A stretch of 23,152 bases of DNA from a bacterium. Lineage in GTDB: Bacteria > Latescibacterota > UBA2968 > UBA8231. Shown here in pieces: positions 1 to 6,545 of the stretch (its first letter is position 1; each line of letters opens with the position of its first letter). The stretch lies in assembly GCA_027593305.1 (NCBI GenBank), contig JAQCJA010000013.1, positions 1 through 23,152 of the forward strand, written 5' to 3'. The notes under the pieces are model-generated. The model saw only the letters and a program-made list of their open reading frames with translations. It was not told where the DNA came from and did no database searches. The position numbers and the translations under genes were made by a program.

Positions 1-1
1 C

Positions 2-1294
2 CGCCCCCGCCAGCTGCTGCCCCTCGCGGCGGCGTTGTTCAGCGGCTTGTGGGCCTGCTCCGATGCTGGCACATCGGCCGCGCCGGCGACAGCCAGCACA
101 TCCGTTGTCCCTGCCCCGCACGTCGATGACCCCGTCGCCGACTGGGAGCTGCAGTACCTCCCGGCGATCGATGCCCACATGAAGGCGGGCCAACTCGACT
201 CCGTCATCACGGTCTGTCAACTTGGTATCGACGGCGACTCAACAAGGATCGTCCTTTACAACCTGATGGCTTCCGCATATGCCGGGCAAGGCCTGTATGG
301 TGCCGCCGCGCAGGCGCTGGAAACGGCCGTGCGCCTGTCTCCGGATTTCACCGTCGGCTGGGCGAATCTTGGTGGCATGTACGCCAGGCTTGGCCGGCAC
401 GACGAGGCCCTGCCGTATCTGCAGCGGGCGGCCGACCTCGACGCCGACAACGCCGCCGCCCGGCGCCGTCTTGCTGAGTCCCTTCTGGCAACACATCAAT
501 ACATACGGGCTGCAGCCGAGATCCGTGCCACATTGGCGCTTCTGCCGGACGATGCGACGCTTACCCTCCTTCTCGGCGAATCTCAGCAAGGTCTCGGACA
601 GACCACCGATGCCCTGGCTTCGTTCCTGCGGGCGGGCGCCCTCGACCCCGGGTTCGACGCGGCTCACACACACGCCGCTGAGGCGGCCCGTCAACTCGGT
701 CAGCAGGTCGTCGCCGATTCGTGCCAGTTTCTGCAGGAGCACTTGCAGCAGATCGCCGCGGGCGACACGGCAGCCCTGACAACGAAGACCCGGTTGCGTG
801 ATGCCGTCACCAACGCACCGGAGGAACCGATTCATCAGGCCCGCCTCGGCGGGTTCTATCTGTACCATAAATATCTCCCCGAGGCCCTGGCCCTGTTCCA
901 TCGCGCCAGCAGACTGCGGCCGAATGATCTGTGGCTCATCAATGAGTTCGGCGGGCTCTTGAGCCGGACGGGGAACGGCGACGAGGCCCTGGGTTTTTAT
1001 CTGCAGGCCCTGCAGGTCAACCCGGACTACGGCCCGGCCCTGATCAACGCCGGGGGTATTCTCAACGCTCTGCAGCGTCATGAGGAGGCCCTGCGCCATT
1101 TCGAGCACGCCCTGACCCTCTCACCCGAAGATCCGGGCATCCGTTTCTTTCTCGGGGTGACCTACATAAGCCTGGAGCGTTATGATGACGCACGCACGCA
1201 ACTGCAGCAGGCGCTGGCCTCGCTGGATGACAGCGATGAAGCCGCACGGCTGCAGCCGCAGATCGAGGCAGCCCTGGAAGCACTGCCGAGATGA
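2..1294 (+). CDS. TPR-repeat lipoprotein, 5' end outside the window
   Basis: The frame is open from base 2, and its first codons encode a hydrophobic stretch ending in L-W-A-C, a lipobox with the lipidated Cys at bases 56-58. The true start codon therefore lies upstream of the window, and the internal TTG at 35 is not a sensible start. The rest is almost entirely tetratricopeptide repeats. About four or five N-terminal units (for example GLYGAAAQALETAVRLSP and RHDEALPYLQRAADLD) are followed by a less regular helical linker and about four C-terminal units (YLPEALALFHRASRLRP, GDEALGFYLQALQVNP, RHEEALRHFEHALTLSP). No catalytic motif is visible. The family reading is an envelope-anchored scaffold or assembly factor; the partner is unknown. 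The next gene, about 200 bases on, is another TPR lipoprotein, so the two may act in the same process. Confidence 0.85.
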   Translation, partial: RPRQLLPLAAALFSGLWACSDAGTSAAPATASTSVVPAPHVDDPVADWELQYLPAIDAHMKAGQLDSVITVCQLGIDGDSTRIVLYNLMASAYAGQGLYGAAAQALETAVRLSPDFTVGWANLGGMYARLGRHDEALPYLQRAADLDADNAAARRRLAESLLATHQYIRAAAEIRATLALLPDDATLTLLLGESQQGLGQTTDALASFLRAGALDPGFDAAHTHAAEAARQLGQQVVADSCQFLQEHLQQIAAGDTAALTTKTRLRDAVTNAPEEPIHQARLGGFYLYHKYLPEALALFHRASRLRPNDLWLINEFGGLLSRTGNGDEALGFYLQALQVNPDYGPALINAGGILNALQRHEEALRHFEHALTLSPEDPGIRFFLGVTYISLERYDDARTQLQQALASLDDSDEAARLQPQIEAALEALPR

Positions 1295-1464
1295 ACCAGG
1301 GCATCAGGGAGAGACCGGCTCGGTGAGGCGCAGCAGCTGCCGCACGAGACGTCCGACAACACCGGCGCAGTCGGCAGTCCGCATCGTTGGCGTGACGAAG
1401 AAACGTCATCAGGCTCCATGAGGGAAGGAGCTCGTCCGGGCGGGGCCGCGCCAGGCGCGCTTTC

Positions 1465-1493
1465 TTGACGACGGCCGGGCAGGCGTGTTGAAT
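1465..1493 (+). promoter_or_regulatory. Putative sigma70-type promoter for the second TPR lipoprotein
   Basis: TTGACG at 1465-1470 is followed by a 17-base spacer and TTGAAT at 1488-1493. A start site about 7 bases downstream would fall at or next to the ATG at 1501, and there is no Shine-Dalgarno sequence in the gap. This points to a leaderless or nearly leaderless mRNA. A GC-rich inverted repeat just upstream (CGCGCC-A-GGCGCG, then CTTTCTT) might end transcription of the preceding gene, but it is a poor hairpin because its perfect form leaves a one-base loop. The rest of the 1295-1500 gap holds nothing I can identify. Confidence 0.4.
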
Positions 1494-1500
1494 CATCCCC

Positions 1501-2433
1501 ATGATGACGCATCGATCGTTCCGCGGCTCAGCTTCGGCTGTCCTTTTGTTGGCATCATTCGTACTGGCATCGTGTGCGGACGAGCCACAGGACGTGCCGG
1601 AGCCCTGGGAAGCGGCTGGGCGGGCGGCGGAAGAGTCGTATCGCACCCAGCAGATGGAGCAGGCGACGGCCGGCTTTGGCGAGGCCTTGCGACTGGCGCA
1701 GCAGGCCGGGTCGAAAACGGGGCAGATGAATGCCCTTGAGGGCCTCGCAGCATCTCACGCCAGCAGTGGAAAACTGGACGCCGCCGACAGCCTTTACTCC
1801 GTCCTCCTGCAGCAGCAGCAGCGGCAGTTCGATGCCGACAGCCTTTCGGGCATGGTGCTGATCCGAACTCTCGGTTCACTGGGCCAGATCAACCTGGGCC
1901 GCGGCGACATCCCCCGGGCGGAGTTGTTCTTCTCCTCGATCCTGGAGTTGGACCACACGGGTCGGGTCGACCTGCGAGCGGAAGAACCGGCTCTGGCCTT
2001 CGCCCTTCAGGGCCTGGCCGAGGTCCTGGCCGCAAAGGGCCAGACCAGCGCCGCCGACTCCCTGCGCAGTCGCGCCATCGGTCTGCTGCGCTACGGTCAG
2101 GGATTCTCTTTCTATGTCGGTGGTGATCTCGCGCATGCCGAAGAGGCCTGGCAACAGGCGCTCGAGCAGCAGATGCGAAGCCCGGGGACACAGCCGGACG
2201 TCGCCCGTACGGCCCACGCTCTCGGTCAGTTGTTTGCGCTTCAGGGACGTCGCGACGATGCCATAGAACAGTACCGCCACGCCGCCGAGATATACGCCGC
2301 ATCAGGATCTTCGCCCATCCATGAAGCCCGCGTGCTGGAGGACCTGGCCAGCCTGCTGCAGACACAGGAGCCGGCCAGCAGTGACAGCCTGCGACAGCGC
2401 GCTGCCCGGGTCCGACGCAGCATGGGCTCCTGA
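1501..2433 (+). CDS. TPR-repeat lipoprotein
   Basis: This is a 310-residue protein. The N-terminus has a positively charged n-region, a hydrophobic core and the lipobox L-A-S-C (Cys at residue 25), so it should be exported and lipidated. The remainder is helical with degenerate TPRs spanning about residues 35-300: units around EQATAGFGEALRLAQQAG, KLDAADSLYSVLLQQQ, DIPRAELFFSSILELD, DLAHAEEAWQQALEQQ and RRDDAIEQYRHAAEIYAASG. Spacing resembles the longer repeats of the TPR_12/MalT-like class. No enzyme motif is seen. Two ATG codons sit side by side (1501 and 1504); the first is used here. Its position directly under a plausible promoter, without a ribosome binding site, suggests leaderless translation. 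The role is unknown; an envelope scaffold is the generic expectation. Confidence 0.85.
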   Translation: MMTHRSFRGSASAVLLLASFVLASCADEPQDVPEPWEAAGRAAEESYRTQQMEQATAGFGEALRLAQQAGSKTGQMNALEGLAASHASSGKLDAADSLYSVLLQQQQRQFDADSLSGMVLIRTLGSLGQINLGRGDIPRAELFFSSILELDHTGRVDLRAEEPALAFALQGLAEVLAAKGQTSAADSLRSRAIGLLRYGQGFSFYVGGDLAHAEEAWQQALEQQMRSPGTQPDVARTAHALGQLFALQGRRDDAIEQYRHAAEIYAASGSSPIHEARVLEDLASLLQTQEPASSDSLRQRAARVRRSMGS

Positions 2434-2601
2434 ACGAGGCGACAGCACCGGGCACAATTGAGCATCGTACAGAGCAGGCGTAGCGTCGCAATGGCATCCC
2501 CGTCGCCCCCCGCGACCTGGCGGCGCTGCAGCATTCGGGCAGCGATCTGAGTGTCGCCATCCCATGGCTGGGACTTTCTAGAACCCGAGGAGAACCACAC
2601 C

Positions 2602-2781
2602 ATGAGCCCTGACGGCAGCCTCTCCGCTGAACGCCTGCAGGAGCTCCGGCCTATGGATGTCGATCCCGCTGCACCCCGGGCACCAGGCCATGGCGAGTCG
2701 GCGCCGAATGACGAACGGCTCGAAGAATACGGCCTCACCCCCGCCCACGTGGCACTCGCCGCGCGCCGGTTACTCGATTGA
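2602..2781 (+). CDS. Small hypothetical protein (59 residues)
   Basis: The ATG at 2602 has a strong ribosome binding site (GAGGAGAA, 2587-2594) seven bases upstream, which fixes the start despite an open frame that extends further back to a GTG at 2551. The product is short, soluble-looking and acidic. Its middle is proline-rich, and it ends in a predicted amphipathic helix (LTPAHVALAARRLLD). It has no signal peptide, Cys, or motif I recognise. Codon use is like that of its neighbours. The gap before it (2434-2601) shows no convincing promoter; TTGAGC-N17-TAGCGT at 2458-2486 is too weak to call. No function is proposed. Confidence 0.55.
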   Translation: MSPDGSLSAERLQELRPMDVDPAAPRAPGHGESAPNDERLEEYGLTPAHVALAARRLLD

Positions 2782-2792
2782 GCCCCATTGGG

Positions 2793-2821
2793 TTGCCCAC
2801 ATCTGCAAGGGGGCCTATTTT
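2793..2821 (+). promoter_or_regulatory. Putative promoter upstream of the zinc-ribbon gene
   Basis: TTGCCC (2793-2798), a 17-base spacer and TATTTT (2816-2821) match 4 of 6 positions at each hexamer. Initiation would be near 2828. The resulting leader would run through the hairpin at 2864-2899 before reaching the start codon at 2941, so either this promoter is regulated by attenuation or the call is wrong. Confidence 0.35.
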
Positions 2822-2863
2822 AGTCTGTCATGGTGATGGGCCCTTACAGAACTGCCCGCACAG

Positions 2864-2899
2864 GAAAAGTGCGCCGACTGCGGTGCACTTTTCTTTTTT
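2864..2899 (+). terminator. Rho-independent terminator or attenuator
   Basis: The left arm is GAAAAGTGCGCCG (2864-2876), the loop is ACTG, and the right arm is CGGTGCACTTTTC (2881-2893). This makes a 13-bp stem with one G-U pair, followed by six T residues (2894-2899). It is a textbook intrinsic terminator. It could simply end the transcript of the small gene at 2602-2781. It also lies in the leader of the next gene if the promoter at 2793-2821 is real. Confidence 0.85.
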
Positions 2900-2940
2900 A
2901 AGGTCCCTTTCGAATCCCTAGCCACGGAGAAAAGACCTCG

Positions 2941-3657
2941 GTGTCCCTCAAAGAAGGTCTGGAGCAGTTGCTCTCGGTACAGGAAGTTGACTTGCAGTTG
3001 AAGTCTCTCGAAGAGGCCAAGAGCAAGTACCCCGAAGAGATCTCTCGCCGCCAGGCGGATATCGCTCGCGCCGAGAGCAGCCTGAAATTGCTTACCGACC
3101 GACAGGAAGATCTGGAGCGCAAGCGTCGGCACCTCGAACGTGACCTTGACGCCTCGCGGGAGCAGTTGAAGAAGCTCGAGGCTCGGTTCTCCGAGGTGAA
3201 GACGAACAAGGAGTACGACGCACTGCAGCTTGAGGTCGAAGCCTGCAAAGGCAAGATGTCGGAGCACGAAGGCCAGATCCTCGAAATCATCGAGTCCAGT
3301 GAAAGCATCAGCGAGCAGGTGGCGCTGGAGAAGCAGGACTACGAGGAATTGCGCCAGGAACAGCAGGGACGTGTCGACGAACTGCAGGCCAAGCTGGATG
3401 CTCTGCAGGGCGAGGTCGACGGCGTGCAGGCACGGCGCAAGGCCGCCATTCAGGGCATCGACATACTTCTCCTGCGCAGCTACGAAAACGCCAAGGGGGG
3501 TCGGGGCCTTACGGTGGCGCCAGTGCGCAAGGGCTCCTGTGGCGCCTGCTATCGGCAGTTGCCGGCGCAGATGAAGACCATTGTTCGGCGCTCAAAGGAA
3601 GTCATGATCTGCGAAAGCTGCGGTGCCATCATGGCGTGGGACGTAGAGTCGTCCTAG
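2941..3657 (+). CDS. Coiled-coil C4-type zinc ribbon protein (COG1579-like)
   Basis: This is a 238-residue cytoplasmic protein. Residues 1-175 form a long, highly charged heptad-type coiled coil rich in E, K, R, Q and L. The C-terminus is a zinc ribbon with two CxxC pairs (C200/C203 and C224/C227), the arrangement of the zf-RING_7/COG1579 family. Members are widespread and often annotated as nucleic-acid-binding, but their biochemical role is not established. The start is GTG with GGAG at 2926-2929, 11 bases upstream, and the protein reads naturally from there. The gene lies about 45 bases before the RNase P RNA gene on the same strand, an arrangement I recall from other bacteria but could not check here. 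Upstream is the strong hairpin at 2864-2899. Confidence 0.85.
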   Translation: MSLKEGLEQLLSVQEVDLQLKSLEEAKSKYPEEISRRQADIARAESSLKLLTDRQEDLERKRRHLERDLDASREQLKKLEARFSEVKTNKEYDALQLEVEACKGKMSEHEGQILEIIESSESISEQVALEKQDYEELRQEQQGRVDELQAKLDALQGEVDGVQARRKAAIQGIDILLLRSYENAKGGRGLTVAPVRKGSCGACYRQLPAQMKTIVRRSKEVMICESCGAIMAWDVESS

Positions 3658-3663
3658 ACCGCT

Positions 3664-3693
3664 CTTGCTGGAACGATTCTTGCTGGAACGATT
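3664..3693 (+). repeat. Perfect 15-base tandem duplication upstream of rnpB
   Basis: CTTGCTGGAACGATT occurs at 3664-3678 and again, without a mismatch, at 3679-3693. The pair sits between the zinc-ribbon stop codon and the first base of the RNase P RNA. It may duplicate a promoter element or binding site, although no good -10 hexamer is visible in it. Confidence 0.8.
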
Positions 3694-3700
3694 TTGGAAG

Positions 3701-4093
3701 GGAGTGGCTCGGGTGAGCGCGGGGATTCCGTCGCGTTTTGGGCGGGATCTCGAGGAAAGTCCGAGCTCCACAGGACAGGATGCTGGGTAACTCCCAGGGG
3801 GGGTGACCCCACAGCCAGTGCCACAGAAAACAAACCGCCAGTCGCGATTTCTGCGGCCGGTAAGGGTGAAAAGGTGAGGTAAGAGCTCACCGCGTGCTCG
3901 GTGACGAGGACGGCACGGTAAACCTCATCCGGAGCAAGGCCAAATAGGGGAGGAGAGGTGGTCCGCCTCGTTATAACTCCCGGGTAGGCCGCAACGAGGC
4001 GACGGGTAACCGTCGCCCCAGATGAATGCTCACCAGGCAGTTGCCGGCTTCGGCCTGCGACTACTTACAGAACTCGGCTTACAGAGCCACTCC
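3701..4093 (+). ncRNA. rnpB: RNase P RNA, bacterial class A
   Basis: This is the catalytic RNA of ribonuclease P, which removes 5' leaders from precursor tRNAs. Universal blocks are present in order: GAGGAAAGTCCGAGCT (3752-3767, the P4 5' side), an AGTGCCACAGAAAACA block, GGTAAGGGTGAAAAGGTG, the GGAGCAAGGCCAAATAGG segment of the P15 region, GATGAATG (4021-4028) and ACAGAACTCGGCTTACAG (4067-4084). The ends are set by helix P1: GGAGTGGCTC (3701-3710) is fully complementary to GAGCCACTCC (4084-4093). About 390 nt is normal for class A. No protein frame is believable across it. No terminator is evident after it, so it may be processed from a longer transcript that continues into the next gene. 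Confidence 0.96.
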
Positions 4094-4142
4094 GTCCAGC
4101 CTTCGCACTACCTGGCGTCAGGTTACACCCGTCATCTGGCGC

Positions 4143-4178
4143 CATCACTTGGTTCATCACATTGGACCATCACGTTGG
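4143..4178 (+). repeat. Three imperfect CATCAC-N-TTGG repeats
   Basis: CATCACTTGG (4143-4152), CATCACATTGG (4155-4165) and CATCACGTTGG (4168-4178) follow one another at a 12-13 base period in the short gap between rnpB and the next start codon at 4201. They could be a protein-binding array or just a slippage product. Nothing else identifiable is in 4094-4200. Confidence 0.6.
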
Positions 4179-4200
4179 ATTTGGCCAGCAGGATACGACT

Positions 4201-5256
4201 GTGCGCCCGTTCACGCTCGCAACCATACTTGCCGCCACCTTCGGTGCCACCTTTGGCACGGCAACCAGCGCTCGGGCTGTCGACGCCGTCGTCGAAGACG
4301 TCGTTGCCGAATCACCGACGGGTGCAGTTGTTGAGGGCCTTCTTGACTGGACGGCCGGGACTGTGACCGTAACGGGTGAAGGCTTCGTCAACGAAAGCAT
4401 CACCCACCCCGTGCAACGCCGCCTCCTGGGGTTCCGTGCCGCCAAGGTCGATGCGTATCGCAGATTGCTCGAGATCATCGGCGTTGTGCAGATCGATGCC
4501 CGAACAACGGTCAGCATGGCCATGGTTGCCAGCGACTCGACCAGGGTACACGTCGAGGGTCTGGTGCGCGGCGCCCGTGTTGTGCCCGGCAGTCAACGGG
4601 AAGAGGACGGGTATTATCGGCTGGATCTGACGCTCGGTCTCCGTGGTGATCTTTCCGCCGCCGTGTTGCCCGACAGCAGCAGCGCCCCCCGGATGCTCCC
4701 CGAGGATCTGCCGACGCGCGACTCCATCGTGGTATTCATTCCCCCCAAGCCCTACACCGGTCTTGTCGTTGACGCGCGTGGTTCGTCGCTTCGGCCAAGT
4801 CTGTCGCCGCGAATCCTCGACGACAGCGGGCGGGTCATCTACGCCGCGAGCCACGTCGATCGCGAGTACGCAGTCCAGACCGGTGTTGTCGCTTATGATC
4901 GCAGCCTGCCGATGGCCGTTGTCAGCGATCGCGTGGGCGGAACATCGTCACATCCCTTCCTTGTGAAGGCAACCGGCGTCTCAGGTCTGTACAACAGCGA
5001 TGTTGTCGTAACGCGCGACATGGGCACCCGGATCCGCATGGCAGACATGGACACCGACTTCCTGGCGCAATGCCGCGTCGTCTTCGTTGTCGGACCGCAG
5101 CCCCCGACGCCGGCCACCTTGTTCAGTGCCGCAGGCTCCAGTGGGTCGGCGGCGCATGCGCCTCTGCCAACACAGGATTTCCTGGACTCCATCCTGCAGA
5201 CTCGTGCCGACGACGACAGTGCCTCGGTCAGGGCGACGACGACGGTGGAACGATGA
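4201..5256 (+). CDS. Exported LPP20-family-like protein
   Basis: The chosen start is GTG 4201, with AGGA at 4190-4193 seven bases upstream. It gives a clean signal peptide (RPF, a hydrophobic A/T/F-rich core, then SARA before V27). An upstream TTG at 4162 would spoil the signal. The mature protein has the layout I associate with the LPP20/FlgP-like group: a segment near residues 75-150 with AAKVDAYRRLLEIIGVVQID, TTVS, HVEGLVRGARVV and YYRLDLTLGLRG, then a C-terminal half with YTGLVVDARG, LSPRILDDSGRVIY and VDREYAVQTGVVAYD. Unlike true LPP20 it has no lipobox Cys, so it should be periplasmic or secreted. Its TGA overlaps the pyrF ATG (ATGA), indicating translational coupling, which is odd for an envelope protein and a pyrimidine enzyme. 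The function of the family is poorly defined. Confidence 0.75.
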   Translation: MRPFTLATILAATFGATFGTATSARAVDAVVEDVVAESPTGAVVEGLLDWTAGTVTVTGEGFVNESITHPVQRRLLGFRAAKVDAYRRLLEIIGVVQIDARTTVSMAMVASDSTRVHVEGLVRGARVVPGSQREEDGYYRLDLTLGLRGDLSAAVLPDSSSAPRMLPEDLPTRDSIVVFIPPKPYTGLVVDARGSSLRPSLSPRILDDSGRVIYAASHVDREYAVQTGVVAYDRSLPMAVVSDRVGGTSSHPFLVKATGVSGLYNSDVVVTRDMGTRIRMADMDTDFLAQCRVVFVVGPQPPTPATLFSAAGSSGSAAHAPLPTQDFLDSILQTRADDDSASVRATTTVER

Positions 5257-6095
5257 GCACTTTCGCCGAGCAACTCGCTCACGCCGTCGAACTGCACGAC
5301 TCCCTGGTATGTGTCGGCCTCGACCCTGTTCTCGAAAGCCTGCCGCAGGGCATCTGCCGCGACGTTGAGGGGATCGTCGAGTTCAATCGCCGGCTCATTG
5401 AGGCCACCGCAGATCTGGCCTGTTGTTACAAGCCCAACTTTCCGTTCTATGGCGCTTTTGGGGCTCGCGGGCTCGACGCTCTGCAGAAGACGATCGATGC
5501 CGTGCCCGACAATGTGCCGGTCCTGCTCGACTGCAAGGTCGGTGACATCGGCAGCACGGCAGAGCGTTGGGCGCACATGGCCTTCACCGAGTTGGGCGCC
5601 GACGCGATCGTCGTCAATCCGTACATGGGCGGTGATGCCATGGCTCCCTTCCTCGACTACAGCGACCGCGGCATCTTTGTGCTCTGCCACACGTCCAACC
5701 CGAGCGCCGCTGATTTTCAACAGCTGTCGGTAGCCGGTGCCCCCCTGTACGAACACGTGGCCCGCAAGACGCTGGAGTGGAATGTGGCGCACGACAACTG
5801 CGGCATCGTCGTCGGCGCGACCCAGGCCGGCAGCATGGCTCATTTGCGTCGATTGGCTCCGAGCCTTCCATTCCTTGTTCCGGGAGTTGGCAGCCAGGGG
5901 GGTGATCTGGCCGGTGCTGTGCGTGATGGACTGCGCGCCGACGGGGCCGGGTTGCTGATCAATGCATCACGTTCCATCATCTTCGCCTCAGGCGGCAGCG
6001 ATTTCGCTGAGGCGGCACGACAGGCAACCGATACGTTGCGGGTTCAGATCAACGCGGCACGGCACCAGGCTCGGGGTGTAGCGCAGTCCGGTTAG
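5253..6095 (+). CDS. pyrF: Orotidine 5'-phosphate decarboxylase (type 2)
   Basis: This 280-residue enzyme converts OMP to UMP and CO2, the last step of de novo UMP synthesis, in the cytoplasm. Landmarks are CVGLDP (D24), KPNFPFYGAFG (K60), the catalytic LLDCKVGDIGSTA block (D93, K95, D98), FLVPGVGSQGGD and a phosphate-binding INASRSI near the C-terminus. Length and motifs fit the type 2 (mycobacterial-like) PyrF family. The ATG overlaps the stop codon of the preceding gene. The last eight codons, including the stop TAG at 6093-6095, lie inside the tRNA-Pro gene that begins at 6072. The tail residues after INAA (RHQARGVAQSG) therefore look like an extension created by the tRNA sequence rather than part of the fold. 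Confidence 0.95.
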   Translation: MSTFAEQLAHAVELHDSLVCVGLDPVLESLPQGICRDVEGIVEFNRRLIEATADLACCYKPNFPFYGAFGARGLDALQKTIDAVPDNVPVLLDCKVGDIGSTAERWAHMAFTELGADAIVVNPYMGGDAMAPFLDYSDRGIFVLCHTSNPSAADFQQLSVAGAPLYEHVARKTLEWNVAHDNCGIVVGATQAGSMAHLRRLAPSLPFLVPGVGSQGGDLAGAVRDGLRADGAGLLINASRSIIFASGGSDFAEAARQATDTLRVQINAARHQARGVAQSG

Positions 6096-6149
6096 CGCAC
6101 CTGCTTTGGGAGCAGGGGGTCCTCGGTTCGAATCCGAGCACCCCGACCA
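6072..6149 (+). tRNA. tRNA-Pro (TGG anticodon)
   Basis: The acceptor arm CGGGGTG (6072-6078) pairs with CACCCCG (6139-6145), followed by discriminator A and an encoded CCA (6147-6149). The anticodon stem CCTGC/GCAGG encloses TTTGGGA, giving anticodon TGG. The T arm CTCGG-TTCGAAT-CCGAG is standard. Its first 24 bases are also the 3' end of pyrF on the same strand, so RNase P processing would remove the pyrF stop codon from that transcript. Confidence 0.96.
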
Positions 6150-6155
6150 CTGAAA

Positions 6156-6199
6156 ACAGAAAAGGGCCCCGTCGGAGATTCCCGGGGGGCCCTTTCTGT
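6156..6199 (+). terminator. Hairpin terminator after tRNA-Pro
   Basis: ACAGAAAAGGGCCCC (6156-6170) pairs with GGGGCCCTTTCTGT (6186-6199) apart from a single bulged A, giving a stem of about 14 bp with a 15-base loop. The following T content is modest (TCAGATATTTCTC), so termination may be incomplete. It would end the LPP20-pyrF-tRNA-Pro transcript. Confidence 0.7.
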
Positions 6200-6214
6200 T
6201 CAGATATTTCTCAG

Positions 6215-6244
6215 TTGCCATGTTCTCCGGACCCGCCTTATCTT
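6215..6244 (+). promoter_or_regulatory. Putative promoter of the tRNA-Arg/tRNA-His pair
   Basis: TTGCCA (6215-6220) and TATCTT (6239-6244) are separated by 18 bases, lie just after the preceding hairpin, and would start transcription about 25 bases before tRNA-Arg. Confidence 0.5.
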
Positions 6245-6276
6245 TGCTGCTCCACCCGCTGATTTCTGGCGGTGTG

Positions 6277-6353
6277 GTGCCCATAGCTCAGCTGGATAGA
6301 GCATCTGCCTTCTAAGCAGAGGGTCGCAGGTTCGAGTCCTGCTGGGCACACCA
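6277..6353 (+). tRNA. tRNA-Arg (TCT anticodon)
   Basis: GTGCCCA at 6277-6283 pairs with TGGGCAC at 6343-6349, followed by discriminator A and an encoded CCA. The anticodon stem TCTGC/GCAGA encloses CTTCTAA, giving anticodon TCT. The D arm (GCTC-AGCTGGATA-GAGC) and T arm (GCAGG-TTCGAGT-CCTGC) are regular. The tRNA-His gene follows 11 bases later, so the two are probably cotranscribed. Confidence 0.97.
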
Positions 6354-6364
6354 GTACGACATGT

Positions 6365-6442
6365 GGCGGGTGTAGCTCAGTTGGTTAGAGCGCCTGATTG
6401 TGGTTCAGGAGGCCGCGGGTTCAAGTCCCGTCATCCGCCCCA
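6365..6442 (+). tRNA. tRNA-His (GTG anticodon)
   Basis: The extra G(-1) typical of tRNA-His is at 6365 and faces C73 (6439). The acceptor GCGGGTG (6366-6372) pairs with CATCCGC (6432-6438) with one G-U pair, and CCA is encoded (6440-6442). The anticodon stem CCTGA/TCAGG encloses TTGTGGT, giving anticodon GTG. The gap after it, 6443-6545, holds no clear promoter or terminator. Confidence 0.96.
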
Positions 6443-6545
6443 GTTTCTTCTGCCTGTTTTCCGCTTGGGGCCTTCCGTGATTGCACCGTCCACGGGAGGC
6501 CAGTTTTGTGAGAATCGTCAAGCTGGAGCACACGGGGCCGACGTT

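Noticed and set aside
1443..1466. CGCGCC-A-GGCGCG followed by CTTTCTT as a firm terminator
   Set aside because: The perfect pairing leaves a one-base loop; the realistic hairpin has only about four pairs.
3654..3890. Short open frames on both strands across 3654-3890
   Set aside because: They overlap the RNase P RNA, whose conserved blocks and P1 helix explain the sequence.
6072..6149. tRNA-Pro as an attachment site of an integrated element
   Set aside because: There is no integrase, no duplicated tRNA 3' end, and the flanking genes are housekeeping, so nothing supports integration.
5988..6284. Minus-strand open frame covering the pyrF end and tRNA-Pro
   Set aside because: It is antisense to the tRNA and terminator; its peptide is the kind of false protein produced by tRNA-containing regions.
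6363..6545. N-terminal extension of the rfaE2 frame back to 6363
   Set aside because: The extension would translate the tRNA-His gene; the normal family N-terminus begins at ATG 6546.
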